Assembly: GCA_036924085.1 (NCBI GenBank)
Contig: JAVGWX010000009.1
Coordinates: 65,820,936-65,884,935 of the forward strand
Reading direction: 5' to 3'
Length of the DNA: 64,000 bases
From: Ariolimax columbianus
Lineage: Eukaryota > Mollusca > Gastropoda > Stylommatophora > Arionidae
Shown: piece by piece, positions 1 to 9,735 of the stretch
Position numbering within the stretch: the stretch's first letter is position 1
Layout: every line of letters begins with the position of its first letter
The notes under the pieces: model-generated
Told to the model about the DNA's origin: nothing
What the model saw: the letters and a program-made list of their open reading frames with translations, nothing else
The model's database searches: none
Program-made: the position numbers and the translations under genes

Positions 1-66
1 CTTAAGCCCTTTCAGAGTTTGGTAGCGGGAGATTGAGAACGAACGAAGCCAAGCCAAGCCAAGCCA
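1..66 (+). mobile_element. 3' end of a dispersed retroposon (partial)
   Basis: The stretch around TTTGGTAGCGGGAGATTGAG followed by GAACGAACGAAGCC matches the 3' end of the 351-bp retroposon found complete at 51,102-51,452 and again at 50,480-50,830. The window boundary cuts off the rest. It ends in a short AAGCC repeat. Confidence 0.6.
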
Positions 67-129
67 TATCAGTTCTCACAAACCAGTATATGGATTACAG
101 AGTGCGTTTGTTTATGATTGAAATTGTTG

Positions 130-700
130 TCAATTCAATTCAAATTCCGTCTCCGCAACGACGGTTGGCTGCCATAGAACTACAATATCCTGTGCCTCTT
201 GTCTTGACGGCACACTCTGCCAGGCTGACATTCGTCCATCTGTTGGTGTTGTTTTCCTACATATCGCTGTCTGCCTCTTGTCCGTCTACCTTCAACCTTC
301 CCCTCCAGTATTGTTTTCAATAAAGTATCGTGTCTTTTTATATGACCAAACAATGTTCCTTGCTTAATTTTAATGTCTGTCAAAATTTCTCTACCTATTC
401 CTACTCTCATCAGGACATCGCTATTTGTTTGCTTCCCTTTCCACGAAACACGACACATTCTTCTGTATAACCACATGTCCAGAGCCTCTATTTTGTTTTC
501 CGTTTGTTCATAGTCCATGTTTCTGCACCGTATAATAATGTTGAATACCTAATGAGGCTCATATTTAATGTATTACTTATTTGTCTGGAAACCAATATAT
601 TCCTCGTCATATTAAATCCACTTGTGGCCATTCCTATTCTATTTGTTACTTCCCTCTTTTGTTTGTTCGTTGGTATGAATGATGTAATGTCTATCCTGCC
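130..700 (-). mobile_element. Decayed LINE, reverse transcriptase C-terminal region
   Basis: Read on the minus strand, the frames give a run typical of the thumb/C-terminal region of an endonuclease-reverse transcriptase: a STLLYGAETWT-like stretch near 520-560, then ENKIEALDMWLYRRM, then LEGKVEGRRTRGRQRY near 270-310. Frameshifts and stops split the frame, so this is a dead copy. The same family occurs at 54,050-56,420 (-) and 60,709-61,560 (+). Confidence 0.75.
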
Positions 701-1343
701 ATGTTTTTCTTATCTTCAGGGACAAAGATGGAACAACAACAACCCCCCCCCCCCTTTCCCCCACCTGTTGCGGCCATCCAACGGTAATCTCAAACATGTT
801 TACTCTAACTGACCACCATCCGTCCAGATTAGCTCCATCAACGGACATTAATTCGTTTACCACTGTTAACTCAAACAAGGTCTTCTCCGTCTTCAGAATC
901 CGCTCGCTAGTCTCTCCCTCTTCATCACCCACGACTGGCAACTCACTCGTGGGCAATGTTTTCATAGAATCTGCAATACCACCAACGTCTACACCTCTTT
1001 AGTATAGCCGACACTGTGTTCTGGGACGTTTTCTTTCCAAATCTCCATTGTGGGACGCCAGGAAATCTAATTTTGAGGGTGTTGGACTCACAAATCTTGA
1101 CTCATTCGATTTACTTGGCATGACCTATTCTCATGACGGAGATTATCTGAGGTCACTCTCTCTGGCATACATAATGTTGGACCATGTACCCTGTATATTG
1201 TACCTCCCGCCTCGTTGGATGTGTTCAAGCTAATTGGATTTGGTTCACGCTGTTACTGGGATTTGTTTTGATGAGAGAAAACATTGGCTTTATCAGTAGC
1301 ACACCGTATACCGTTTAGGTCTGCTGGGGACATTCACAGACTC
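701..1343. other. No gene recognised
   Basis: Unique-looking DNA with short chance ORFs and a C12 homopolymer at 743-754. The minus-strand ORF over 639-965 joins LINE-like sequence to unrelated sequence and is not supported as a gene. Confidence 0.4.
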
Positions 1344-1795
1344 TGGTAGTAACATTCTAACTCACCGTCTCTTATAGTAACACTCTAACTCACCGTCTCG
1401 GATAGTAACACTCTAACTCACCGTCACTGATAGTAACACTCTAACTCACCATCTCTTATAGTAACACTCTAACTCACCATCTCTGATAGTAGCACTCTAA
1501 CTCACCATCTCTGATAGTAACACTCTAACCAGTTTCTGACAGTAGCAGTCTAACTCACCCTGATAGTAACACTCTAAACTCACCATCTCTGATAGTAACA
1601 ATATAACCAGTCTCTGACAGTAACACTCCAACTTACCGTCTCTGGTAGTAACACTCTAACCAGTCTCTGGCAGTAACACTCTAACCAGTCTCTGACAGTA
1701 ACACTCTAACCAGTCTCTGACAGTAACACTCTAACTCACCGTCTCTGGTAGTAACACTTTAACTCACCATCTCTGAAAGTAACACTCTAACACTC
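1344..1795. repeat. 28-bp minisatellite
   Basis: About 16-18 imperfect copies of a unit containing AGTAACACTCTAACTCACC followed by GTCTCTGAT-like sequence. Some copies are shortened to about 23 bp by loss of the CTCACC part. Confidence 0.9.
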
Positions 1796-2267
1796 ACTAC
1801 AACATAAAAATGAATTGCACTAAAAATATGTCCGTTCGTTTATGGCCGTTTCGTTATCGGCTGTACTTCAAAAGATCAAATTACCTGTCGGTAGCGAAGG
1901 CGCAGTGTAACCAGGTGTATGGGTGTATGTGAGAGTTAGCGTATAGATATTCGCGTATATGTGTACATAAACATGGCAAGTTTAACGACTTCAGACCCCA
2001 GCTTGGCTAATTCACGAAAAGCAAGAAAATGATGTCCCAGTGTTGGAGGCCCCTGGCTAATTCCACAAATAACTTATGTTTGTAATGCTTCAATTTCTCA
2101 CAGGCAACTTTTACTAAGCTTACTTATCTCGAAGGATGCCATTTAGGAAAAAGTAATCCGAGTCGGCTTCGTATATCTTAGCTTTCCTGATTTCATGTGC
2201 AAATTCGGTTTCTGAGGTTCCAAGCGTGTGGCCGAAATTGACGAGAGTTTAAAGCTGTAGTTTAGGC
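1796..2267. other. No feature seen
   Basis: No ORF, repeat or RNA gene is recognisable in these 470 bases. Confidence 0.4.
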
Positions 2268-2695
2268 CAGTGTGTCCCATCCGCCGGGCTGCGGACCGCT
2301 AGACACTTTCTTCCGGTCCGCGAAAAAGTTATTGCGCTCAACCCATCATAGAAGATATCAACTTATGCGCACTTAATCGTTGTGAAATAGACAATCTGCT
2401 AGAGTTCTCTCGTGATGTCCAAACATAAAATGCATTTATTGTCTCAAGTTTGGATATCACTGGAAAACGAATATCCAATACTTTCCCGAAACGTTATATT
2501 ATTTGCATTGATATTTACTGGTCGGTTTCTGGTTATTTTAAACAACTATAGACGTTTCATTTGGTAATATTGGATTTAAAAACTTATGCACAAAATGCTA
2601 TATAAATAATTGTTTCCATTTCTGTCTGAGCTATGCGCGAAAAATGTTTCCTATTTTCACCGGTCCGCGAATTTTTTTCCCTTTTTTCACCGGTT
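2268..2695 (+). mobile_element. Possible non-autonomous hAT-type remnant
   Basis: Begins with CAGTGTGTCCCAT and carries GCGGACCGCT and CCGGTCCGCGAAAAA near the left end, with CCGGTCCGCGAATTT again near 2,660. CAGTG ends and GGTCCGCG-rich termini are typical of hAT family elements. No matching right terminal repeat or 8-bp target duplication could be found, so this is tentative. Confidence 0.35.
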
Positions 2696-2794
2696 GGCAG
2701 GTGTAAAGAGGTTTGCAAACACTGGCTTAGATAGTATTCTCATAGGGACGAAAGAGAAGGAAAAAAAGGGGGAGTGGAAGGGTTGAAAATAAAC

Positions 2795-3450
2795 AGATGT
2801 AATGTTCTTGTGTTTTTCCGTAGCTGAATACGCTGCGCCAGTCTGTAAAAACTCTACCCATGCGAAACTAGTTGATACAACAATTAATGAAGCGGGTTGG
2901 ATAGTATCAGGGTGCCTAAAACCCAGCCCCATTGATAAAATATACCCTAATATTGGCATAACACCACCAGACATTCGAAGAATCGTCGCAGAAGAAATCG
3001 AACGAGAAAAACAGGAGCACGACCCGAGGCACCCAACGTTTGGACATCAGGTACATAGCACAAGACTCAAATCCAGACATAGCCTCCTAAAATCAACACA
3101 GCCCATACATACAAACCCTGAAAGTCGCCGTATCGAGAGATGTCACGAATTGATGCAGGCGCCAGAGATGGAACTTCGAGAGGAACCTGCCTCTGGACAT
3201 CATCTACCATACACAACATGGAAGTGGCTGAACAGACTTCAAACTGGTGTATCACGGTTCCAGAGGAATATGATACGACGTGGATACACAGATCATGACA
3301 CATGTGACTGCGGTGCAATATGGGATCCAGACCCCTGATGCCCTGCCCCAACCTCCAAGAAACAGGCAATAGGCGCGACATGCTGGAGGCAAATGACAAG
3401 GCAATCCATGTCGCTGAATACTGGATGCATACTGTATGACGCCGTGCTTG
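2795..3450 (+). mobile_element. 5'-truncated jockey-like LINE, C-terminal region
   Basis: The open frame 2,802-3,336 reads LCFSVAEYAAPVC, then ITPPDIRRIVAEEIER and TWKWLNRLQTGVSRF, then a CDCGAIW zinc-ribbon-like start, all typical of the region after the reverse transcriptase domain in jockey-type elements. A TGA interrupts it just after CDCGAIWDPDP. The next block, NDKAIHVAEYW (3,391-3,425), is the usual C-terminal tail of these proteins. No catalytic RT motif remains. The same family occurs at 7,490-8,330. Confidence 0.8.
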
Positions 3451-3493
3451 GACAGGGGAAAAAAGTCAATGTTAAAATTCGCGGAAATTGTGT

Positions 3494-3511
3494 GGGGGGG
3501 GGGGGGGGGGG
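3494..3511 (+). repeat. (G)18 homopolymer
   Basis: Eighteen consecutive G, one of four G runs of 18-25 in the window. Confidence 0.95.
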
Positions 3512-3714
3512 ATGTCTAATATATCATCTTAAGACACCGGAGAGAGGGGAGGTACTAAAAGCAGGCACAGCCGTCGGCGATTATGTGTTATAGACATTAC
3601 TATACTAGGATTGAGCATCGTATAAGTGCGATGACCAGTTCCCCTTCCTTGCTCTCTTTCGATCCCTAGCAGTAATTCAAGTTCCTATTTACAGATGGTT
3701 AGACTATAACATGT
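3512..3714. other. No feature seen
   Basis: Nothing recognisable. Confidence 0.3.
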
Positions 3715-3795
3715 CGAGACCCGTGTTTGAACCAGATATCTTTGACGTCAGAAGCCATCGCTTAACACTCTTCGCCACTCAGATGTACTAAGAGA
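3715..3795 (-). mobile_element. tRNA-derived SINE head (remnant)
   Basis: On the minus strand, GAGTGGCGAAGAGTGTTAAG is followed about 35 bp later by GGTTCAAACACGGG, the order and spacing of pol III A and B boxes in tRNA-derived SINEs. There is no cloverleaf pairing good enough for a functional tRNA. Confidence 0.5.
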
Positions 3796-3934
3796 ATGTA
3801 ATGTAAAATGACTGAACTACGTGCAAGACTGAAAGAGAACAGTAGCCTATAAACGGTTCCTTTGCTACGCCCAACATAGGTATGTTTCAAGTCCAGGGCA
3901 CATGAGACTAACGTGAATGTAATGGAGTCAAAAC

Positions 3935-4290
3935 TTCTTCGTATTCTTCTTCGTCGTTCGTTTTGAAACTCTCGCTAAAAAAATCTGAAAATAGCAGGAC
4001 GTAGTCCGGAGAATGGAATGCGATGTGTCGTAGTTCACATCTTCACTGCGATATTCGCACATAATGGTTCGACACATCCGACTTCAGCAGGAATTTTTTG
4101 TTATCGGGTTAGCCTGCTCTTTTTATCCCTTCTTCTTAGCCAGTCTGTCCTGTTGCAGCCTGTTATCTAGGATCACCACGTGGAGGTGTAGAAGAGTCTT
4201 GGCATCTCTAGGTCGCTGACCCTGACGCTAGCAGTCAGCTTTGGGTCTCTGACCGCTACAGCCCATGCACTGCTCAGCATCTTAATCCCG
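3935..4290 (-). mobile_element. Long-form (GAA)n-tailed retroposon copy
   Basis: Aligns along its whole length with the 351-bp element at 51,102-51,452 (same orientation): 5' end near CCCGGGATTAAGATGCTGAG (minus strand, about 4,290), central GCTGAAGTCGGATGTGTCG, and a degenerate GAAGAAGAATACGAAGAAG tail at 3,935. Divergent, and no clean target duplication was found. Confidence 0.65.
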
Positions 4291-4300
4291 GGTAATAAGT

Positions 4301-4452
4301 CTGCTTCTTCTTCTTCTTCTTCTCCTTAGCCAGGCTACTCTGTTGCAGCATGTTAACCCGTACAAATGCGTGGAGGTGTAGAAGGGTCGTGTCTGTTTTG
4401 AGTCGCTGACCGCTACGGTTCATCGTGTGCCACTCAACATCTTGATTCCGGT
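4301..4452 (-). mobile_element. Short-form (GAA)n-tailed retroposon copy
   Basis: Contains only the 5' half of the 351-bp element. It begins at the same 5' end (GGAATCAAGATGTTGAGTGG on the minus strand) and stops after GGCTAAGGAGAAG, where a (GAA)n tail starts directly. It is flanked by GTAATAAGTC (4,291-4,300) and GTAATAAATC (about 4,453-4,462), a 9/10 match consistent with a target-site duplication. It therefore sits exactly at the 5' end of the long copy. Confidence 0.6.
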
Positions 4453-4599
4453 GTAATAAATCAAACTAATGTCACGTATCTGGATTCAATGTTTTATACT
4501 CCTAGCATATCCTCTTTCTAATTATTTGTCTAAATTGTATCGTTAGTACTCAATGTATGTGTTCGTTGTATATAAAGGTAAAAGTGGGTCCCATGACAA

Positions 4600-4860
4600 C
4601 AGTTGCCGTCAGGGATGAAGATAACTCTTTATGGACCAAGCCGCAGCCTATGTGAGGTGGGGTGGCCAGTTCCCTTCTTTCATATTTATACTTTCCCCAA
4701 CCCATACGTCAGGTACCAATTTACAGCTTCATCGACTGGAGGAGCGGTCGTACCAAGAACGGGCCACGCTCGGATTGTTTTTCTGTCCACCTGTTATTTC
4801 GAACCCTGGCTCGCTGTAATCCCAGTCTTAGCAAGCCAGTCCACTGTCGACTAGGTTGCA
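4600..4860 (-). mobile_element. tRNA-derived SINE
   Basis: The minus strand has GTGGACTGGCTTGCTAAGAC, then CAGGGTTCGAAATAAC (B-box-like GGTTCGAA), then a body including GTAAATTGGTACCTGACG. A related body segment recurs at 8,560-8,660. Three overlapping + strand ORFs here are chance. Confidence 0.5.
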
Positions 4861-5466
4861 CCTATCTCTGTATATACTATATTTGTTTAATATGAATAAT
4901 AATAATATTCCCATCGCTCCAAATGTTAAAGCACAAATTCAACCCTTCGTTGTGTCTACCTCAACCAGCCTTTGATAAACCTTCATTCCAGTCATTTGCA
5001 CTACTGTTTCATAGCTGTCGTTATAATATTTGTTAATTATTATTTAGCTTATCCATTCCTTAGAGCCGGTAAATCGGCTCGCGAACATTCTCACAATGCT
5101 GTAGAGCTGATATATTGGCTTTAAAAGTTGTCATATTTATATTTAAAAGTTTGTCTATACCAAGTATTCGTAAATATATAAATTTACCTGTACTCACGTT
5201 TGGCAAATTTACTTTGCTCACAAAATGCGTTCAGAGACCCACATTAGTCCGGAGTTAATATAAACGTTATCTGCTCTCAGCATTTATTTATCTGTGTCGG
5301 TTCTTGCAAATGTCTTTTTCCGTGCGTACTGAAGTACAAGTACGTGAGTGGGTGCACAGTAAATCGTTTCTTGCGGAGATGTGAATGGAAATTGGACAAG
5401 ATAATGTTGCTAACTAACAGCCAAACAGCCGTCAAGAAGAGTTGTGCAAACAGCAAGACACCAACA
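4861..5466. other. No gene recognised
   Basis: AT-rich sequence with no convincing ORF or repeat. Confidence 0.3.
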
Positions 5467-5853
5467 TCATCTGTAACCAAAATTGCTGCTCGCAACTGCC
5501 AATTGTGAAATGATACATGATGTGATATCCCGTAACTCATCAAGTCGTTGGGGCACACATGAAGACATGAAAATCCCACGCCAGCTCTCTCTGTCTGTCG
5601 CCGCCTGACGTATCTCACCGTGACGAAGGCCTGACCACTCAGCGATGTTGTCCACCCATTTCTTCCTTGGACGTCCTCGCCCTCTCTGTCCCGGTACGGA
5701 TCCAAAGAGTATCGAGTTGGGAATTCCGTTGGACCTCGCAACGTGCCCGCACGAGGCCATCTTTCGTCTTTTGATAGTTGTGAACAGATCTTCAAAAGAA
5801 ATGATACATGATGTGATATACACATTCTTCAAGGTCAAGATGCAGCAATGCAT
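5467..5853 (-). mobile_element. LINE fragment, reverse transcriptase C-terminus
   Basis: A 128-codon open frame whose middle reads RGRGRPRKKWVDNIAEWSGL, followed by EIRQAATDRESWRGI. This is the conserved C-terminal block of endonuclease-reverse transcriptases, in which the hydrophobic W-x-DNI-x-EW and DR-x-x-WR motifs are diagnostic. No upstream RT domain is present, so the copy is 5' truncated. An 18-bp direct repeat (GAAATGATACATGATGTG, about 5,508 and 5,799) lies in it, one copy near each end, and may mark an internal duplication. Confidence 0.8.
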
Positions 5854-5864
5854 GACCTGACAGC

Positions 5865-6165
5865 ATCCAGTGACTCATAGCTGGCTGCTTGCATCTGGAT
5901 CAGCGAATAATATATGACCAAGACCCTATTCCGCCTTCACATGGCGGCCCTAGAAACAGGCTGCACTAGTCACTAGGGAAGTCTGGTCAAGGGATATGGA
6001 TCGCAATGGGAAAGCAAACCCGGTACTCGGAAAAACCAACTGAAATAGGAGTGCCAGGCCGTAAGGTGCAGCTATCGCAGCCTGGCTGTAAACTGCGATA
6101 CAACGACCTTTTCAGGACTAAGGCCAAAGAATAAAAGAAGAAAATGAAAAAGAAGAAAAGGTAGA
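5865..6165 (+). mobile_element. LINE 3'-tail / retroposon copy with GAA-rich tail
   Basis: CATAGCTGGCTGCTTG..., ATATGACCAAGACCCTATT and AAAGCAAACCCGGT are shared with 17,760-18,080, where the same module directly follows a LINE C-terminal ORF. Ends in AATAAAAGAAGAAAATG-like purine sequence. Confidence 0.6.
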
Positions 6166-6309
6166 AGAGGAAGCCAGCCTTCGGACAATTGAACCAGCTT
6201 CAGTATTAATACTATGCTCTTTAACATGTTGAAAACAGCACGAGTTATCAGCTGCTACATTCACGAGTTATATGCTCCACCCGCTACCATGTTCAGTTAA
6301 AATGTAAAA

Positions 6310-6500
6310 GCTAATATTTGAGAGGCAGAGTTGTGAGTGTGCCTGTCGTTCGCTGGGAAGCACCCAGGTTTGATCCTCGATCTTGACCGAGTACATAAAT
6401 TATAATTAGGGTTTATACATGGGGAAGACCAGGAACAGGTTACCGTAACCTCAACAAATGTTAGGAGACTCAGTGCAATGAGGTGGCCACGTCATCCCCG
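6310..6500 (+). mobile_element. tRNA-derived SINE
   Basis: GAGGCAGAGTTGTGAGTGTG (A-box-like) is followed by CAGGTTTGATCCTCGATC (B-box-like) at tRNA spacing. The following 100 bases, including GGGGAAGACCAGGAACAGG, look like a SINE body. Confidence 0.5.
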
Positions 6501-6581
6501 ACAGCAGTATCTGATATGGGACTAACTTAACCCTTAAGATTGGTCAAATATTTATTTACAGGGTTTCACACTAAATCATCG

Positions 6582-6627
6582 CTCTCTCTCTCTCTCTCCT
6601 TCTTTCTCTATCTCTCTCTCTCCCTCA

Positions 6628-6674
<47 letters not shown>

Positions 6675-6747
6675 AATCTTCTCTACTTACTTTCACTTTT
6701 CTCTCTTTTTCTCTCGCCCGCTTTCTCTTCTCTACTTACTTTTATTC

Positions 6748-6786
<39 letters not shown>
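6582..6786. repeat. (CT)n microsatellite, interrupted
   Basis: Two long TC tracts (about 6,582-6,670 and 6,750-6,786) separated by CTTTCTC-rich sequence. Confidence 0.95.
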
Positions 6787-6789
<3 letters not shown>

Positions 6790-6799
6790 GGGTTCTCTT

Positions 6800-7165
6800 C
6801 ACTACTTTCACTCTAAATGTCTCTGACAGACTGTCTCGTGTCTCTTTTCTGTTACCACAAATGTCTCTGACAGACTGTCTCGTGTCTATATTCTATTCTC
6901 TTGTCTACTTTCACTCTAAATGTCTCTGACAGGCTGTCTCGTGTCTATATTCTGTTACCATAAATGTCTCTGACAGACTGGCTCGTGTCTATATTCTGTT
7001 ACCATAAATATCTCTGACAGACTCTCGTGTCTATATTCTGCTACCATAAATGTCTCTGACAGACTGGCTCGTGTCTATATTCTGTTACCATAAATGTCTC
7101 TGAAGACTGTCTCGTGTCTATATTCTGTTATCATAAATGTCTCTGACAGACCGTCTCACTTCACC
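6800..7165. repeat. 43-bp minisatellite
   Basis: About eight copies of a unit with AATGTCTCTGACAGACTG, then CTCGTGTCTATATTCTG. Several copies lose a few bases. Confidence 0.85.
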
Positions 7166-7489
7166 AAAATGGTACTTATAGCTGGTACTTAGTTTTCACT
7201 CAGAACATAATAAGCCCTCACAGATAATGAGATAAGGACAAAGCAAAAACCATCACTGCGGACGTCTGACATCTGGACCTTGTCGTTACTATTTAGCGTG
7301 CCAGCCGTTTTAGGAATTACTCTCATAATCATTGTGTGTTGTCTCTGGTCACAGACATTACGTCATAAGATTCAACCACAGAAGAGGCACATATCAAAAT
7401 GTCATTATTCGTTTGCTATTTATTATATTACGCCATCTTTCATTCTTTGAGTTTGCTTAAGGGAGTGTGGCTTTCTTCCATCGCAGTTT
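7166..7489. other. No feature seen
   Basis: Nothing recognisable in these 320 bases. Confidence 0.3.
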
Positions 7490-7650
7490 GATGAGGCTGG
7501 ACACAAAGCTTGATGCGCTTGCCGTATATTACCATAAAAAGCATCTAAAACCAAACCCCAGCAAAGTCCAAATACGAGCTTTCAATATAAGAAATAAAGA
7601 GACACAAAACAAACTACAGATCAGATAACAAGAACATAAGTTGGAACACT

Positions 7651-8055
7651 GTACGGTTCCTAAATACTTAGATTCAAGTTGGATCGCACACTGGCTTAGA
7701 CGAAGACTGTACAGTTCCTAAATACTTGGATTCAAGTTGGATCGCACACTGGCTTAGACAAAGACTGTACGGTTCCTAAATACTTGGATTCAAGTTGGAT
7801 CGCACACTGGCTTAGACGAAAACTGTACGGTTCCTAAAGACTTGGATTCAAGTTGGATCACACACTGGCTTAGACGAAGACTGTACGGTTCCTAAATACT
7901 TGGATTCAAGTTGGATCGCACACTGGCTTAGACGAAGACTGTACGGTTCCTAAATACTTGGATTCAAGTTGGATCGCACACTGGCTTAGACGAAGACTGT
8001 ACGGTTCCTAAATACTTGGGTTCAAGTTGGATCGCACACTGGCGTAGACGATACG
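7651..8055. repeat. 58-bp minisatellite inside a LINE
   Basis: Seven near-identical tandem copies of the segment running from CTGTACGGTTCCTAAATACT to CACTGGCTTAGACGAAGA. The unit is not a multiple of three, so it breaks the LINE frame. Confidence 0.9.
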
Positions 8056-8247
8056 CTTCCAGGAAGGAAACAAAACGAAAGTAAGAAAATTAATTGGCAC
8101 AATAGGGGGAACACATTCCGATGTCCTCCTAACCTCAGAACACGACCTGTGCTTATCTGTAGCTGAGTACATGACTGTTGAACAACACAATGTACAGGAC
8201 ATCTGATAAGTTACCCAAACATTCTAGAAACATGTCAAATGGATGAC

Positions 8248-8270
8248 GGGGGGGGGGGGGGGGGGGGGGG
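8248..8270 (+). repeat. (G)23 homopolymer
   Basis: Twenty-three consecutive G inside the jockey-like remnant, upstream of its HVAEH tail. It has no counterpart at this place in the copy at 2,795-3,450. Confidence 0.95.
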
Positions 8271-8559
8271 ATGACAAGACGATCCACGTGGCTGACCATT
8301 TGAAAGATGATGTCTGACGTAGTGATCAGGACAGGGGTAGTAAGTCTGTTTTGGGCACTAGTGCTCTGATTGGCTGTTACAATCAGGATGTCCGGACAGG
8401 ATGTTGATTTGAAATGGGTTAGACTGATCTTGCTTGCCCTGTATATATATCCAGGAATGCGTTAAGACCTGCAACTATTTTAGTAGTTTTCACAACATTA
8501 TGAGAGGATGTGTAGAAGGATCCTGTCGTTATTATTGGATTATCGAATTTTTCTCTTTT

Positions 8560-8660
8560 ATGAATATGTCACGTATCTCTTCCTTTCCTTAACAGTAAGT
8601 GCAGTACCAATTTACAACCGGATCGCTTAGAACATATATGTAATTGTAAACGAACCTCAC
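8560..8660 (-). mobile_element. SINE body fragment
   Basis: Shares GTACCAATTTACA and its context with the SINE at 4,600-4,860. No promoter boxes remain. Confidence 0.3.
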
Positions 8661-9004
8661 CACCTTTGCACGTCTCATTTTGCCTGAAATAGTATATATT
8701 AATTCCTCTCTTTTAGATGCAGTCCAGCGGACATTGCACCTCCTGCCCTATGGTGGCAAGCTCCCGGGTGGCGGAGAATGCTAGGCGTACCATCACTGCA
8801 GATGAGCCGAGAAAATAAAGCGAGCAAAAAGATACCTCACTCATATGCATATGCTACGTTTCTGGCAGGACGTGACGATCCTAGGAAAAAGTCACACTGG
8901 ACTGCCTCTCTTCCGGGATAGTACAAACTAGTACATAGTCCATCATATCATTGCCAAACGCTATAGACACGAGTAGGGAAGACTCGATAGTCCTGCAAGA
9001 CAAC

Positions 9005-9200
9005 TTCCTAAGAGAGACAACTCTGACCAAAAACAACTGCTGCCTTGCAGTTAGGCTGGGGACAGCCAAAGGCTAAGGAGGGCAACCCAACAGAAACGCC
9101 TGTTGAAATCGGATGCACTGAGCCACTGGCTAACAAATTGAAACAGTGCAACGTAAATATCGCTGTAAACAGCGTACGATGAAGAAGAAGAAGAAGAATT
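9005..9200 (+). mobile_element. (GAA)n-tailed retroposon fragment
   Basis: Ends in TAAACAGCGTACGAT followed by five GAA units. This resembles the LINE terminus at 32,084-32,109 (GCGTACG, then GAA repeats). Upstream AAATCGGATGCACTG and AAATATCGCTGTAAAC are like the 3' half of the 351-bp retroposon. Confidence 0.45.
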
Positions 9201-9735
9201 CCTCTCTTTTGCCCGATGAATGGAGCTCTTCTTGCACGTTCCACTGTCTACGAAACCTTAGTGTTATGCGCGTGTCAATATTCTTAATGTATTTCCTAAA
9301 TATTTCCCATGATTGTTCACGTGTTCTTTATTCGCTCTGTTTCTTGTCATCTGTTAGTATCTCTGGACTGTTTCATTCACACATTTCTAGGCGTAAATGG
9401 ATCATTTCTTCTGTATCTCTGTTAAGCGTACCGCCATTTTCCGCTATATCTTCCATTAAACTGTCAGACGCAGTGGTTTTATGGTTTTTCATGACAGGTA
9501 TAGCTAACACTGGCGTATGTACGCACTACTTTCTTGGCTTCATTAGTGGCATGGCTCTATTCTAGTGTGTGCTAAATGTAACAGATTCTTAAGTTGTATT
9601 GAAACCTACTTTAGGTATCTAAAGTAGGCCGTTGTTATATCGTTCTTATCCTTAACGCACTCTGGTCAAGAATGTCTAGACTCACGCTCCACACACAAGA
9701 ACGGTGTTGACATGGAAAAAGTCAGTAGAAAAATC
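9201..9735. other. No gene recognised
   Basis: A 139-codon + strand ORF (9,146-9,565) overlaps the GAA tail and resembles nothing known to me. The minus strand is frameshifted. Possibly old TE sequence. Confidence 0.3.

Larger units (their letters stand above)
7490..8330 (+). mobile_element. Jockey-like LINE remnant split by an internal minisatellite
   Basis: Before the repeat, a frame reads LDTKLDALAVYYHKKHLKPN, then KLEHCTVPKYLD, the segment downstream of the RT catalytic motifs (compare PSK-x-Q and PKYLG blocks). After the repeat the sequence resumes with RTLA, then KLIGTIGGTHSDVL and LCLSVAEYM, the next conserved block. DKTIHVAEH near 8,275-8,300 is the C-terminal tail. Frameshifts are present. 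The repeat unit itself encodes the PKYLD-to-LDRTLA segment, so it arose inside the element. Confidence 0.75.

Noticed and set aside
3715..6400. tRNA genes at the A/B-box-like sites (3,715-3,795; 6,310-6,380; also 42,176-42,240 and 48,350-48,425)
   Set aside because: The stems do not pair well and each is followed by SINE-like body sequence; they are tRNA-derived SINE heads.
9146..9565. 139-codon ORF as a host gene
   Set aside because: It starts inside a (GAA)n retroposon tail, has no recognised domain and no supporting splice structure.
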